Below, piece by piece: positions 28,150-37,280 of a stretch of DNA of 64,000 nucleotides. A model generated the notes under the pieces. It ran no database searches, was not told the DNA's origin, and saw only the letters and a program-made list of their open reading frames with translations. The position numbers and the translations under genes were made by a program. The stretch is taken from assembly GCA_021791145.1 (NCBI GenBank), contig JAJYXE010000036.1:1-64000 (forward strand), in the 5' to 3' direction. The number at the start of each line of letters is the position of its first letter. The stretch's first letter is position 1. Source of the stretch: Actinomycetes bacterium. GTDB lineage: Bacteria; Actinomycetota; Acidimicrobiia; Acidimicrobiales; RAAP-2.

Positions 28150-28179
28150 AGCTTAACGGCGGGCTGGGAGCAGGGGCAA
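28150..28179 (-). promoter_or_regulatory. Promoter of rplM-rpsI
   Basis: On the minus strand a -35 TTGCCC (28174-28179), an 18-base spacer and a -10 TAAGCT (28150-28155) point at rplM. The roughly 127-base gap after truA also holds a GC-rich partial inverted repeat (GGCCCG and CGGGCC near 28185-28210) that may slow readthrough from truA. Confidence 0.6.
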
Positions 28180-28239
28180 GCCGGGCCCGTCCCAGACCGA
28201 CCGCGGGCCGTCCCAGGACTGCCCCACGAACCGGCGACC

Positions 28240-29046
28240 TTACTCCCTGGGGCCGCGGTAGTCGACGCCCACCAGGCACAGGCCGTACGCCGGGGCCGGC
28301 TGCGGGGAGCCGGCCCGCGAGCCGGCCGCGAGCAGCTCCATCACGGTCGCCGCCGTCGCGCGGCCGCGCCCGGCGTCGACGAGGACCGCAACGATCGAGC
28401 GCACCATCTGATGACAGAAGGAGCCGGCCGAGACGTCGAACCGCAGCAGGGCGCCCTCCTCCGCCAGGTCTCCCGAGACCCATGTGGCGGCTGCCCGGCG
28501 CCACCCCGCCGCGGTGACCCGCCGGACGATCGGCTCGGTCGCCGGCCGCCCGGGCGGCCGTCGGCAAAAGGCGCGGAAGTCGTGCTCGCCAAGGAGCGGG
28601 TCGGTCGCCGCGGCCATCGCCTTTGCGTCGAGCGGCTCGGCGACGTGCCACGCGAGGCCGGCGAGGAGGGGATGGGGCACTGCCGCGTTCCACACCAGGT
28701 ATCGGTAGTGGCGCGACGTCGCCGACCGACGGGCGTCGAAGCCCGCGTCGACCGGCTGGGCGGCGCGCACGACGACGCGCGGCGAGAGCTGCCGGTTCAA
28801 CGCGTGCGCGAGATCTCCCTCGAAGGTGGCGGGGAGGTCGACGTGGGCGACCTGACCCGTCGCATGCACCCCCGCGTCGGTGCGGCCCGCGCAGACGATC
28901 CGCGGCGCCGACGCGAGCCGCGCCGAGCGGGCGATCGCATGGGAGAGCTCGCCTGCGACCGTCGGGACGCCCGCTTGCGCGGCGAATCCCCGGAACCCGC
29001 TCCCGTCGTAGGAGAGCAGGAGGCGCCAGCGCCGAGTCGTGCTCAG
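28240..29046 (-). CDS. truA: tRNA pseudouridine(38-40) synthase
   Basis: Makes pseudouridine at positions 38-40 of the tRNA anticodon arm. The product shows [16 protein letters not shown] near the start, the catalytic Asp in [14 protein letters not shown], and FCRRPPG. There is no ATG, GTG or TTG in frame between the rplQ stop and the conserved N-terminus. The first candidate is CTG, overlapping the rplQ stop as CTGA, giving 268 residues. The next in-frame canonical start would lie beyond the active site. TruA next to rplQ is a frequent arrangement. Confidence 0.93.
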   Translation of the reverse strand: MSTTRRWRLLLSYDGSGFRGFAAQAGVPTVAGELSHAIARSARLASAPRIVCAGRTDAGVHATGQVAHVDLPATFEGDLAHALNRQLSPRVVVRAAQPVDAGFDARRSATSRHYRYLVWNAAVPHPLLAGLAWHVAEPLDAKAMAAATDPLLGEHDFRAFCRRPPGRPATEPIVRRVTAAGWRRAAATWVSGDLAEEGALLRFDVSAGSFCHQMVRSIVAVLVDAGRGRATAATVMELLAAGSRAGSPQPAPAYGLCLVGVDYRGPRE

Positions 29047-29396
29047 ACGAGCTCGATGCGCGCCATCGGCGCGTTGTCGCCAGGACGAGGACCCAGCTTC
29101 AAAATCCTCGTGTAGCCGCCCGGGCGATCTGCATAGCGCGGCGCGATCTCGTGGAAGAGCTTGTGGGCCATGTCCCGGTCGCGGATGAGCGCGACGACCT
29201 GCCGGTGCTGGTGGACGCCCCCCTTTCGCGCGGCGGTGATGCACTTCTCGGCGACCGGCCGCATCATCTTTGCTTTCGTCTCGGTCGTAGTGAGCGACTC
29301 GGCGGCGATCAGCGAGGCGACCAGGTTGCCCAGCATCGCCTTCTGGTGGGCGGCGTCCCCGCCCATCCGGCGGCCGCGCTTCGGCGTCCCTTGCAT
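29043..29396 (-). CDS. rplQ: 50S ribosomal protein L17 (bL17)
   Basis: The 117-residue protein with GRRMGGDAAHQKAMLGNLVASLI near the start and the end [25 protein letters not shown] is a standard bacterial L17 of the polypeptide exit region. It follows rpoA by four bases, as in nearly all bacteria, and overlaps truA. ATG start. Confidence 0.97.
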   Translation of the reverse strand: MQGTPKRGRRMGGDAAHQKAMLGNLVASLIAAESLTTTETKAKMMRPVAEKCITAARKGGVHQHRQVVALIRDRDMAHKLFHEIAPRYADRPGGYTRILKLGPRPGDNAPMARIELV

Positions 29397-29400
29397 GGCG

Positions 29401-30336
29401 TCAGTCCTTGCTCCGCAGTGAGAGGCCGCGCTCGTCGAGGCGCTGGATCACCTCGTCGAGCGACTTCTGGCCGAAGTTGGTGATGGCGAGCAGCTCGTCC
29501 TCGGTGCGCTGGACCAGCTCGCCGATCGTGTTGACCTGTGCCCTCTTCAGGCAGTTGCGGGGCCGCTCCGAGAGGTCGAGCTCCTCGATGCGCAGGTCGA
29601 GGTCGGGTGATCCGCTCGAGGCAGTCCCGGTCTCACCGAGCTCCAGCCCCTGGGGCGCCTCCTCGAGGTCGGCGACGAGGCCGACGAGCGTGCGCAGGGT
29701 GTCGCCCGCCGAGGCGAGGGCCTCCCGGGGGGTGATCGAGCCGTCGGTCTCGACGTCCAGGACGAGGCGGTCGAAGTCGGTCGACTGCTCCACCCGCACG
29801 GGCTCCACCTGGAAGGTGACGCGCCGGACGGGCGAGAAGATCGAGTCGACGGGGATGACCCCGATCGTGGACGACTTCTTGTTCCGGTCCGCCGACACGT
29901 ACCCCCTTCCTCGCTCGACCGTGACGTCGAAAGCCAGGTGCCCCTTCGCGTTGAGGGTCGCGATGTGCAGGTCGGGGTTGAGGATCTCGACGTCTGCGGT
30001 CGTCTGGAGATCTCCGGCGAGCGCGTCGCCGGGGCCGCGCTTGTCGAACCGAAGGGTCACCGGCTCGTCGGCGTGCACCCGGACGAGGAGGTCCTTCAGG
30101 TTCAAGATGATGTCGGTGACGTCCTCCTTCACCCCCGGCAGGGTGGCGAACTCGTGGAGCGCCTCGTCGAAGCGGACCTGGGTCACCGCAGCGCCAGGGA
30201 TGGACGACAGGAGCGTCCGGCGCAGCGCGTTGCCGAGCGTGTGGCCGAAGCCCGGCTCGAGCGGTCCGACCGCGAAGCGCTGGCGGTCGCCTTCCTCGTC
30301 GAGCGCCTCGACGGTGGGTCGTTGGATGATCAGCAT
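29401..30336 (-). CDS. rpoA: RNA polymerase subunit alpha
   Basis: The 311-residue alpha subunit nucleates polymerase assembly. The N-terminal dimerisation domain (about 1-230) shows EPGFGHTLGNALRRTLLSSI. A linker (about 231-250, Gly/Ser-rich) leads to the C-terminal UP-element/activator-binding domain with NCLKRAQVNTIGELV and FGQKSLDEV. Slightly short overall because the extreme C-terminal tail is reduced (ending LSLRSKD). It lies between rpsD and rplQ, the standard order. Confidence 0.97.
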   Translation of the reverse strand: MLIIQRPTVEALDEEGDRQRFAVGPLEPGFGHTLGNALRRTLLSSIPGAAVTQVRFDEALHEFATLPGVKEDVTDIILNLKDLLVRVHADEPVTLRFDKRGPGDALAGDLQTTADVEILNPDLHIATLNAKGHLAFDVTVERGRGYVSADRNKKSSTIGVIPVDSIFSPVRRVTFQVEPVRVEQSTDFDRLVLDVETDGSITPREALASAGDTLRTLVGLVADLEEAPQGLELGETGTASSGSPDLDLRIEELDLSERPRNCLKRAQVNTIGELVQRTEDELLAITNFGQKSLDEVIQRLDERGLSLRSKD

Positions 30337-30355
30337 CGCGTCGTTCCTCGCTCGG

Positions 30356-31003
30356 TCACTTGGAGTAGTACTCGACGATCAGCTGCTCTTGCACCGGCTC
30401 GTCGATGTGGTCGCGAAGGGGCGGGTTGAGCACCTCCACCGTAAAGCCGCCCTCGGAGGCCTCGAGCCAGGGCGGCCGCTGGCGGTCGAGGGTGTCCATG
30501 TTGCGCCGCACCACGAAGACCTCGCGCGAGGACTCCTTCAGCGTGACGCGGTCACCCTTGCGGACGCGGTAGCTCGGGATGGTCACGCGCTTCTCGTTGA
30601 CCAGCACGTGCCCGTGGCGCACGAACTGGCGCGCCTGGGCCCGGCTCGCCCCCCACCCGGCGCGGAAGGCGACGTTGTCGAGGCGCATCTCGAGCATCCG
30701 CAGGAGGTTCTCGCCGGTGATGCCGGGCAGCCGGTCGGCCTCCTCGTAGAGGTTGCGGAACTGCTTCTCGAAGACGCCGTAGATGCGGCGGGCCTTCTGC
30801 TTCTCGCGAAGCTGGGCGAGGTACTCCGACCCCTGGCGCATGCGGTCGCGCCCGTGCTCACCGGGCGGGTAGGCCCGGCTGTGGCGGTCCGTGACGGCCT
30901 CGGAGACCGGACACTTGAGCGAGAAGCAGCGCTCGCCCTTCAAGAACAGCTTGGTGCGCTCGCGCCGGCAGAGGCGGCAGACGGGTCCCGTGTAGCGTGC
31001 CAT
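30356..31003 (-). CDS. rpsD: 30S ribosomal protein S4 (uS4), zinc-binding form
   Basis: A 215-residue primary 16S rRNA-binding protein. The N-terminus keeps the zinc cysteines (C9 and C12 in CRLC, then C26 and C31 in RCFSLKC), so this is the C+ form. The S4 RNA-binding domain reads LDNVAFRAGWGASRAQARQ and later HVLVNEKRVTIPSY. ATG start; nine bases follow rpsK. Confidence 0.97.
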   Translation of the reverse strand: MARYTGPVCRLCRRERTKLFLKGERCFSLKCPVSEAVTDRHSRAYPPGEHGRDRMRQGSEYLAQLREKQKARRIYGVFEKQFRNLYEEADRLPGITGENLLRMLEMRLDNVAFRAGWGASRAQARQFVRHGHVLVNEKRVTIPSYRVRKGDRVTLKESSREVFVVRRNMDTLDRQRPPWLEASEGGFTVEVLNPPLRDHIDEPVQEQLIVEYYSK

Positions 31004-31011
31004 CGGCCGGC

Positions 31012-31419
31012 TCAGACCCTGCGCCGCTTCTTGGGGCGGCAGCCGTTGTGCGGGATCGGCGTCACATCCTTGATGCCGACGACCTCGATGCCGGCGGCGG
31101 CGAGGGAGCGGATTGCCGTCTCGCGCCCCGATCCCGGCCCCCGCACGAGCACGTCGACCTTGCGCACGCCGTGCTCCATCGCCTTGCGCGCGCAGGACTC
31201 GGCGGCGAGCTGCGCGGCGAAGGGCGTCGACTTGCGCGAGCCCTTGAAGCCCACGTTCCCCGCGGAAGCCCAGGCCAGCACGTTGCCCTCGGGGTCAGCG
31301 ATCGAGACGATCGTGTTGTTGAACGAGCTCTTGATGTGGGCTACGCCGTAGCTCACGTTCTTGCGCTCTCGTCGACGGGGTCTGCGCACGGACCCCTGCT
31401 GCTTGGTCGGCCTCGGCAT
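31012..31419 (-). CDS. rpsK: 30S ribosomal protein S11 (uS11)
   Basis: The 135-residue platform protein has [53 protein letters not shown] and the conserved end [13 protein letters not shown]. Directly abuts rpsM (TAG followed by ATG without spacing). Normal length and sequence. Confidence 0.98.
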   Translation of the reverse strand: MPRPTKQQGSVRRPRRRERKNVSYGVAHIKSSFNNTIVSIADPEGNVLAWASAGNVGFKGSRKSTPFAAQLAAESCARKAMEHGVRKVDVLVRGPGSGRETAIRSLAAAGIEVVGIKDVTPIPHNGCRPKKRRRV

Positions 31420-31797
31420 CTACTTGCGAACCTTCTTCTTCCCGGCCACGGTCTTCTTCGGGCCCTTGCGAGTGCGGGCGTTGGTGTGGGTCCGCTGCCC
31501 GTGGACCGGTAGACCGCGTCGGTGCCGGATCCCCTGGTAGCAGTTGATCTCCATCTTCCGCTTGATGTCCTGCGCCACGTCGCGGCGAAGGTCGCCTTCG
31601 ACCTCGACATTGCCGTCGATGTCGTTGCGGAGGCGGGCGACCTCCTCGTCGGTCAGGTCCCGGACCCTGGTGTCGGGGTCCACGCCGGTGCGGGCGAGGA
31701 TCTCTCGGGCCTTGGTGGGACCGATGCCGTAGATGTAGGTGAGGGACACCTCGACGCGCTTCTCGCGCGGGACGTCCACGCCGGCGATACGGGCCAT
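31420..31797 (-). CDS. rpsM: 30S ribosomal protein S13 (uS13)
   Basis: The 125-residue protein of the 30S head contacts tRNA and L5. [19 protein letters not shown] is the standard start, chosen over a longer open frame that is a shadow of rpmJ and inf[30 protein letters not shown] and a basic tail ending KKVRK complete it. Confidence 0.98.
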   Translation of the reverse strand: MARIAGVDVPREKRVEVSLTYIYGIGPTKAREILARTGVDPDTRVRDLTDEEVARLRNDIDGNVEVEGDLRRDVAQDIKRKMEINCYQGIRHRRGLPVHGQRTHTNARTRKGPKKTVAGKKKVRK

Positions 31798-31811
31798 CTG
31801 CTGCTCTCCTC

Positions 31812-31925
31812 CTAGCCCTGGCGCTGCTTGTGCCGGGGGTTGTCGCAGATCACGACGACGCGGCCGTGCCTGCGGATCACCTTGCACTTCTCGCAGATCG
31901 GCTTGACGCTGGGTCGTACCTTCAT
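31812..31925 (-). CDS. rpmJ: 50S ribosomal protein L36 (bL36)
   Basis: A 37-residue zinc-ribbon protein, [19 protein letters not shown] to NPRHKQRQG. The ligands C11, C14, C27 and H32 are all present. It lies between infA and rpsM, the classical place. Too short to stand out as an open frame, but unmistakable. Confidence 0.97.
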   Translation of the reverse strand: MKVRPSVKPICEKCKVIRRHGRVVVICDNPRHKQRQG

Positions 31926-31945
31926 GTCGTTCCTTCCTGCCCGCC

Positions 31946-32170
31946 TCACTTGTACCGGTAGGTGATCCGGCCACGGTTCAGGTCGTACGGCGTGATCTCG
32001 ACCTGGACCTTGTCGCCGGGGAGGATGCGGATGCGGTGCATGCGCATCTTCCCGGAGCTGTGGGCCAGCACCTTGTGCCCGTTCTCGAGCTCCACACGGA
32101 ACATCGCGTTGGGCAACGGCTCCACCACCGTGCCCTCGAGCACGATGGCGTCTTCCTTCGGCTTCGGCAG
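31946..32170 (-). CDS. infA: Translation initiation factor IF-1
   Basis: A 74-residue OB-fold factor that occupies the ribosomal A site during initiation. [38 protein letters not shown] and [14 protein letters not shown] are standard. The family start MPKPKED lines up with a CTG, and GAGGAG lies six bases before it; no in-frame ATG, GTG or TTG exists between the promoter and that point. A GTG nine codons in (before LEGTVVEP) is the rival, but it would remove the first beta strand. Transcribed from a promoter about 100 bases upstream. Confidence 0.93.
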   Translation of the reverse strand: MPKPKEDAIVLEGTVVEPLPNAMFRVELENGHKVLAHSSGKMRMHRIRILPGDKVQVEITPYDLNRGRITYRYK

Positions 32171-32368
32171 GTGACTCTCCTCGGTTCTCGTTCCCCCGGG
32201 GCCCGGGACGGCGCGACGCCCGAGCCACGGAGTGGTGAAATGGTCCGGCCAGCCGAGACGGCGGCCAGGCAGACGCAAAGTCTACAGCATCGCCGACGAA
32301 TTGCCAGCGGCGGCCCCTGCCCCGCGGGGTCGTCCACAGCCAGGAGCTGGGCGGACGGCTCCTCGGGC
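32171..32368 (-). other. Intergenic region between map and infA
   Basis: This 198-base gap carries the infA promoter, a leader of about 100 bases, and just after the map stop a hairpin (AGGAGC pairing GCTCCT, 32342-32363) without a T-tract. It probably separates the spc operon from the infA-rpmJ-rpsM-rpsK-rpsD-rpoA unit. Confidence 0.5.
32279..32307 (-). promoter_or_regulatory. Promoter of infA-alpha operon
   Basis: Minus-strand -35 CTGGCA (32302-32307), 17-base spacer, -10 TAGACT (32279-32284). The -10 matches the TAnnnT pattern of actinobacterial housekeeping promoters. Predicted start near 32271, leaving a leader of about 100 bases before infA. Confidence 0.6.
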
Positions 32369-33109
32369 TCAGGGCACGGTCAGCACCTCGGGGCCGTCGT
32401 CGGTGACCGCGATCGTGTGCTCGAAGTGCGCGGAGAGAGAGCCGTCGGCCGTCACCACGCTCCAGCCGTCGCTCAGCAGCCGGGTCTCGGCACCTCCGGC
32501 GTTCACCATGGGCTCGACCGCGAAGACCATGCCGCTCTTCAGGGTCGGCCCGGGGGTCCCGGGCCAGTAGTTGGGCACCTGGGGCTGCTCGTGCATGGCC
32601 GTGCCGATCGCATGGCCGACGTACTCGCGGACCACGGAGAAGCCCGCGTCCTCCGCGACACGCTGGACGGCGCGGCCCACCTCGTGGAGACGGTTCCCCC
32701 GGCGCAGCTCGGCGATCCCCGCCCACAGGCTCCGCTCGGTCACCTCGATGAGCCGCCGGGCCAGCGCAGAGACCTCGCCGATCGCCATCGTGAACGCGGC
32801 GTCCCCGTGGTAGCCCTCCACGATCGCCCCGCAGTCGATCGAGAGGATGTCACCCTCGCAGAGGCGGTAGTCGCCGGGGATCCCGTGGACGATCATGTCG
32901 TTGGGCGAGGTGCAGATCACCGCAGGGAAGCCGTGGTACCCGAGGAAGTTCGAGACGGCACCCCTCCGCTCGAGCACCTCCCGGGCGGCCGCGTCGAGCT
33001 CGCGCGTGGTGACCCCGGGCTTGGCAGCGGCGCGGGTGACCTCGTGCATCTCGGCCACCACCTTGCCGGCGCGGCGCATCTTTGCGAGCTCTTGGGCGCT
33101 CCGCCTCAC
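32369..33109 (-). CDS. map: Methionine aminopeptidase, type I
   Basis: Removes the initiator methionine from nascent proteins. The pita-bread metal ligands are visible as D ([18 protein letters not shown]), H ([10 protein letters not shown]), E (FAVEPMV) and a final E (FEHTIAVT). His in [17 protein letters not shown] is the substrate-side residue. The 246-residue product starts at GTG overlapping the adk stop; the upstream in-frame extension lies within adk. Final gene of the secY-adk-map group. Confidence 0.96.
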   Translation of the reverse strand: MRRSAQELAKMRRAGKVVAEMHEVTRAAAKPGVTTRELDAAAREVLERRGAVSNFLGYHGFPAVICTSPNDMIVHGIPGDYRLCEGDILSIDCGAIVEGYHGDAAFTMAIGEVSALARRLIEVTERSLWAGIAELRRGNRLHEVGRAVQRVAEDAGFSVVREYVGHAIGTAMHEQPQVPNYWPGTPGPTLKSGMVFAVEPMVNAGGAETRLLSDGWSVVTADGSLSAHFEHTIAVTDDGPEVLTVP

Positions 33110-33765
33110 TGCCGGCGCCCATCGATCGCGTCCACGCAACGCCTCGTCACCTCGTCGGCGGGACCCGTGCCGTCCACGCGGGCGAGTAGCCCACAACGCT
33201 CGTAGCGCTCGAGGAGGGGTGCCGTCGCCCTCTCGTAGAGCTCCAGTCGCCGTCGGATCGCGTCCTCGGTGTCGTCCTCACGCTGGACGACCTCGCCGCC
33301 GCAGACGTCGCAGGTCCAGTTCACCGACGGAGGTGAGGAGAGCGAGTAGTTCGTCCCGCAGTCGACGCACACGCGCCGAGAAGCCAGGCGCTGCAAGACC
33401 ACGGCGGTCGGCACCTCGAGGTCGACGACGAGATCGAGACGGTCTGGAGCGAGGATCTCATCGAGCTCGTCGGCCTGCGCGGTGGTCCGCGGGCAGCCGT
33501 CGAGGATGAAACCCCGCGCCCGCGCGTCGCGCTCGGTGAGGCGGCTGGCGACCATCTCCATGATCAGCTCGTCGGGGATCAGCTCGCCGTCGTCCATGAG
33601 CTTCTTCGCCCGCAGCCCGAACACCGTCTGGGCCTTCACCTCGCGTCTGAGCATGTCACCGGTCGAGACGTGCGGCACGACGTAGTGGTGCGAGAGCCGC
33701 ACGCACTGAGTCCCCTTGCCAGCTCCCTGCTTGCCGAGGACCACGAGCCTGACGCCGGGAACCAC
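33106..33765 (-). CDS. adk: Adenylate kinase, zinc-lid form
   Basis: Interconverts ATP plus AMP and ADP. The P-loop is GKQGAGKGTQ (11-20), the AMP site HVSTGDMLRREV, and the core FILDGCPRTTAQAD. The LID carries four cysteines (CVDCG and CDVCG), so it binds zinc, which is less common in Actinobacteria with short LIDs. The 219-residue frame begins with GTG, seven bases after secY. Confidence 0.95.
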   Translation of the reverse strand: MVPGVRLVVLGKQGAGKGTQCVRLSHHYVVPHVSTGDMLRREVKAQTVFGLRAKKLMDDGELIPDELIMEMVASRLTERDARARGFILDGCPRTTAQADELDEILAPDRLDLVVDLEVPTAVVLQRLASRRVCVDCGTNYSLSSPPSVNWTCDVCGGEVVQREDDTEDAIRRRLELYERATAPLLERYERCGLLARVDGTGPADEVTRRCVDAIDGRRQ

Positions 33766-33772
33766 CCAGGCC

Positions 33773-35059
33773 CTACTTCAGGAATCCCTCGTAATTGCGC
33801 ATCATCAGCTGACTGTCGATCTGACGCATCGTTGTCAAGGCGACGCCGACCGAGATGAGGAGCGTGATGCCGTAGAACGGGAAACGGTTGAGGTTCCACA
33901 GCGCCATGAGGAGCGAAGGAATGACCGCGACCGCGCCGAGAAAGAGCGCGCCGGGAACGGTGATCCGGTTGAGGATATGGGAGAAGTACCTCTCGGTCGG
34001 ACCGCCGGGTCGGATCCCCGGGACGAAGCCGCCCTGCTTTCGGATGATGTCCGCCTGCTGGTGGGGATCGAACGCGACGTACACGTAGAAGAAGGTGAAG
34101 GCGACGATCAGCACGAAGTACATGAGGATGTAGAAGAGCGAGGTCGGGGTGATGTTGTCGCGTACCCAGGTCTGGAACCCCCCCGACGGCACCACGTTGC
34201 TGAGCAGGACCGGGATGTAGAGCACCGAGCTCGCGAAGATGATCGGGATGACGCCGGACTGGTTGACCTTCAGCGGGATGTAGGTGCTCTGGCCCCCGTA
34301 CATCCTGCGTCCGGCCATGCGCTTGGCGAAGGTGACGGGAATGCGCCGCTGCCCCTGTGTCATGAACACGATGCAGACGAGGAGCACGAGGGACACCGCG
34401 ATGATGACGCCGAACTTGAAGGCGCCTCCCTCCTCGTACAGACCCTTCCCGCCCGAGGGGATCGCCGCGACGACGTTTGCGAAGATCAGGATCGACATCC
34501 CCTGGCCGATGCCCCGCTGGGTGATGAGCTCGGCGAGCCACATCACGAAGGCGGTGCCCGCGGTGAGGCACAGGACCATGAAGGCGGCGAGGGGGATGCT
34601 GAACTTCGGGATCAGGTTGATCGTCGTGCCGATGAGCGCGGAGTCATGGCCGTGGAAGGCGTAGACGAGCCCGGTGGACTGCATCAGGGCGAGCGCGATC
34701 GTAAGGTAGCGCGTCGTCTGGGTGATCTTCTTCTGGCCGACCGCGCCCTGGTCCCGCCACTCCTCCAGCTTCGGGATCACCGTGGCGAGCAGCTGGATGA
34801 TGATCGAGCTCGTGATGTACGGCATGACCCCGAGCCCGAAGACCGCCAGCCGCACCAGCGCACCCCCCGAGAACAGGTTGAGGAACCCAAGCACCCCCGA
34901 GGACCCCGCCGCCTTGGTGAGCTTGGTGAGCTGGGCCCAGCTCACCCCCGGCACGGGCACGTTGGCCCCGACCTGGTAGATGGCGATGACCAGGAGGGTG
35001 AACAGGACCTTGTTGCGGAGGTCCGCCACCCGGAAGATGTTGCCGAGGCGGGAGAGCAC
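33773..35059 (-). CDS. secY: Protein translocase subunit SecY
   Basis: The 428-residue channel protein of the Sec translocon spans the membrane about ten times. Seen are GVMPYITSSIIIQLL, the plug and pore-ring region, FIPGIRPG-like FVPGIRPGGPTERY, and the C-terminal LISVGVALTTMRQIDSQLM. GTG start, four bases after rplO, with the usual spc-operon placement. SecE, its partner, is encoded at the other end of this gene cluster. Confidence 0.97.
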   Translation of the reverse strand: MLSRLGNIFRVADLRNKVLFTLLVIAIYQVGANVPVPGVSWAQLTKLTKAAGSSGVLGFLNLFSGGALVRLAVFGLGVMPYITSSIIIQLLATVIPKLEEWRDQGAVGQKKITQTTRYLTIALALMQSTGLVYAFHGHDSALIGTTINLIPKFSIPLAAFMVLCLTAGTAFVMWLAELITQRGIGQGMSILIFANVVAAIPSGGKGLYEEGGAFKFGVIIAVSLVLLVCIVFMTQGQRRIPVTFAKRMAGRRMYGGQSTYIPLKVNQSGVIPIIFASSVLYIPVLLSNVVPSGGFQTWVRDNITPTSLFYILMYFVLIVAFTFFYVYVAFDPHQQADIIRKQGGFVPGIRPGGPTERYFSHILNRITVPGALFLGAVAVIPSLLMALWNLNRFPFYGITLLISVGVALTTMRQIDSQLMMRNYEGFLK

Positions 35060-35063
35060 GGGC

Positions 35064-35552
35064 CTAGCGGTTGGTGAGGGCGTTGCCGCGGGCCGGTGGG
35101 CGGCCGGAACGGTACGGCAGCGGGATCCGCTCGACCGAGCCCCCGGCAGCCGCGATCGCCCGCTCTGCGGTGCCTGAGAAGGAGTGCGCCCGCACGCGGA
35201 CGGGCTGGCCGAGCTCGCCTCCGCCGAGCACCTTCACGAGCGCGCCCTTCCGCACCAGGCCGGCGGCGGCGAGCTCGTCGGGGCCGACCTCTTCGGCGCC
35301 GAGCGCGCCGAGCGCGCCGAGGTTCACCGGTGAGTACTCGATGCGGAACGGGTTCGTGAACCCGCGCAGCTTGGGGATCCGCTGCATGAGGGGGAGCTGG
35401 CCGCCCTCGAAGCCGGCAGGGACCGTGTCACGTGCGCGCTGGCCCTTCGTCCCCCTCCCGGCCGTCTTGCCCCCCTTCCCGCCGATGCCGCGCCCGACAC
35501 GGCGCTTCGTGCGCCGGGAACCGGGGGCCGGGGCCAGGTCGTGCAGCTTCAT
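35064..35552 (-). CDS. rplO: 50S ribosomal protein L15 (uL15)
   Basis: The 162-residue protein starts MKLHDLAPAPGSRRTKRRVG, with the Gly/Arg-rich extension GRGIGGKGGKTAGRGTKGQRA that threads into 23S rRNA, and FEGGQLPLMQRIPKLRGF. It is about 15 residues longer than average at the C-terminus. The rpmD stop overlaps its ATG. Confidence 0.97.
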   Translation of the reverse strand: MKLHDLAPAPGSRRTKRRVGRGIGGKGGKTAGRGTKGQRARDTVPAGFEGGQLPLMQRIPKLRGFTNPFRIEYSPVNLGALGALGAEEVGPDELAAAGLVRKGALVKVLGGGELGQPVRVRAHSFSGTAERAIAAAGGSVERIPLPYRSGRPPARGNALTNR

Positions 35553-35734
35553 TCGGGCACCTCCTCCACCGTGACGAGATGGGGGACGCGAGCAAGCATC
35601 CCACGGATCTCGGGGCGGTCGGGCAGCTCGTTGGTCTGGCCGATGCCGCGCAGCCCCAGGGCGCGCAGCGTCCCTCGGTGCTTGGGCTTGGAGCCGATCT
35701 CCGAGCGCACCTGGGTCACTCGCAGCACGCCCAT
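35549..35734 (-). CDS. rpmD: 50S ribosomal protein L30 (uL30)
   Basis: A 61-residue small protein with LRVTQVRSEIGSKPKHRGTL and LRGIGQTNELPDRPEIRGML, typical L30. ATG start two bases after rpsE; stop overlapping the start of rplO (ATGA). Confidence 0.97.
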   Translation of the reverse strand: MGVLRVTQVRSEIGSKPKHRGTLRALGLRGIGQTNELPDRPEIRGMLARVPHLVTVEEVPE

Positions 35735-35736
35735 CG

Positions 35737-36285
35737 TCAGCGCGCCTCGGCGTACAGTTCGGTCTCGCGCCGGCGCTCGCGGTACGCGCGCAGCACCCCG
35801 GTCGGGGTCACCTCGTCGGGCGACTTCCCGCGGAGCGCCGCGATCTCGTCGGGCCGCCGCAGCGCGCGCAGCCCTGCGACGGTCGCGTGGGCGACGTTGA
35901 TCCCGTTGGAGGACCCGAGCGACTTGGCGAGGATGTCCCGGATGCCCGCCATCTCCAAGATGGCACGTGCGGCGCCGCCGGCGATGACGCCGGTGCCGGG
36001 GGCAGCGGGCTTCAGGAGCACTCGGCCCGCGCCGCTCTCGCCGATCACCGGATGGGTGATCGTGGAGCCGGCGAGCGGCACCTCGAAGAGGTTCTTGCGG
36101 GCCTCCTCGATGCCCTTTTGCACCGCGAGCCCGGCTTCTTTGGCCTTGCCGTAGCCGAGGCCGACCTTGCCGTTGCCGTCGCCGATGACCATGAGCGCGG
36201 CGAAGGAGAAGCGCCGGCCGCCCTTGACGACCTTGGCCACCCGGTTCACGCGGATGGTTCGTTCCTCGAACTGCACCTCGCTCAT
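35737..36285 (-). CDS. rpsE: 30S ribosomal protein S5 (uS5)
   Basis: The 182-residue protein shapes the mRNA entry channel and decoding fidelity. [20 protein letters not shown] is the conserved double-stranded-RNA-binding start; the loop where spectinomycin-resistance changes occur (VKGGRRFSF) looks wild type. [16 protein letters not shown] follows. ATG overlaps the rplR stop (TGATG). Confidence 0.97.
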   Translation of the reverse strand: MSEVQFEERTIRVNRVAKVVKGGRRFSFAALMVIGDGNGKVGLGYGKAKEAGLAVQKGIEEARKNLFEVPLAGSTITHPVIGESGAGRVLLKPAAPGTGVIAGGAARAILEMAGIRDILAKSLGSSNGINVAHATVAGLRALRRPDEIAALRGKSPDEVTPTGVLRAYRERRRETELYAEAR

Positions 36286-36662
36286 CAGAACTCCAGTCCC
36301 TCGCTGCGGGCGGCGTCTGCGAGCGCCGCGACCCGGCCGTGGTACTTGAACCCGCCCCGGTCGAACACGACCCGCTCCACCCCGGCCGCCTTCGCCCGGG
36401 TGGCGACGAGGCGGCCCACCGCCTCGGCGGCGCTCACGTTACCGCCACCCTTGAGCGCGAGGGCGTCGCGCAGCTCGCGCTCGGCCGTCGACGCCGCGGC
36501 CAGCGTTCGCCCGGTCGAGTCGTCGATAACCTGGGCGGAGATGTGCCGGAGGCTCCGGTTGACGGCCAGCCTCGGCCGCCCGGGCGTACCCGACACCTTG
36601 CGGCGCACCCGGGTGTGCCGCCGCTTCCGCAGCGCCCGTTCCCGATCGGTCCGTCCCATCAC
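36285..36662 (-). CDS. rplR: 50S ribosomal protein L18 (uL18)
   Basis: A 125-residue 5S rRNA-binding protein with [35 protein letters not shown] and a C-terminal [32 protein letters not shown] end. The start is GTG followed at once by ATG; either works, and the GTG overlaps the rplF stop. Confidence 0.97.
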   Translation of the reverse strand: MMGRTDRERALRKRRHTRVRRKVSGTPGRPRLAVNRSLRHISAQVIDDSTGRTLAAASTAERELRDALALKGGGNVSAAEAVGRLVATRAKAAGVERVVFDRGGFKYHGRVAALADAARSEGLEF

Positions 36663-37198
36663 TTGGCCGCCTTCCCCGCCTTGCGCAGCACTCGCTCGCC
36701 CGCGTAGCGCACTCCCTTGCCCTTGTAAGGCTCGGGCTTGCGGATCTTGCGGATGTCGGCGGCCACCTGGCCGACGAGCTCCTTGTCGATGCCCCGCACG
36801 ACGATGCGGGTCGGCACGGGCACCTCGAAGCTGACGCCCTCCGGCGCGTCCACCACCACGGGGTGCGAGAAGCCGAGGGCGAGCTCGATCGCGTGCGGGC
36901 TGCGGGCGTTGGCCCGGTAGCCGACGCCGACGATCTCGAGCTCCTTCGTGAAGCCCTGGGTGACGCCGGTCACCATGTTCGCGACGAGCGACCGGGTGAG
37001 CCCGTGCAAGGCGCGCTGCTCCCGCTCGTCGTCGGCCCGCGCGACGTTGAGGACGTCGCCATCCTGGCTGACCGAGATCCCCTGGGGCAGCTTTCGTGCG
37101 AGGCTGCCCTGCGGGCCGCTCACGGTCACCGCGCCGTCGTCGAGAGCCACGGTCACCCCCGGCGGGACCGGGATCGGGGACCGGCCGATGCGGGACAT
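36659..37198 (-). CDS. rplF: 50S ribosomal protein L6 (uL6)
   Basis: The 179-residue protein near the factor-binding site begins [19 protein letters not shown] and has the second KH-like repeat ending [25 protein letters not shown] start with AAGGAG upstream, just after a 9-base tandem repeat in the gap to rpsH. Confidence 0.97.
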   Translation of the reverse strand: MSRIGRSPIPVPPGVTVALDDGAVTVSGPQGSLARKLPQGISVSQDGDVLNVARADDEREQRALHGLTRSLVANMVTGVTQGFTKELEIVGVGYRANARSPHAIELALGFSHPVVVDAPEGVSFEVPVPTRIVVRGIDKELVGQVAADIRKIRKPEPYKGKGVRYAGERVLRKAGKAAK

Positions 37199-37212
37199 CT
37201 AGCGCGCTCCTT

Positions 37213-37239
37213 CTTGTATCTCTTGTATCTCTTGTATCT
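37213..37239. repeat. Three perfect copies of a 9-bp tandem repeat
   Basis: CTTGTATCT is repeated three times head to tail (AGATACAAG on the coding strand) in the rpsH-rplF gap, immediately before the rplF ribosome site. It is strikingly AT-rich for this genome. The whole gap is 82 bases. Confidence 0.9.
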
Positions 37240-37280
37240 GCACTTCCGGTTCTTCTCCCAGGGCTCCGCGCGCGGCGTTG

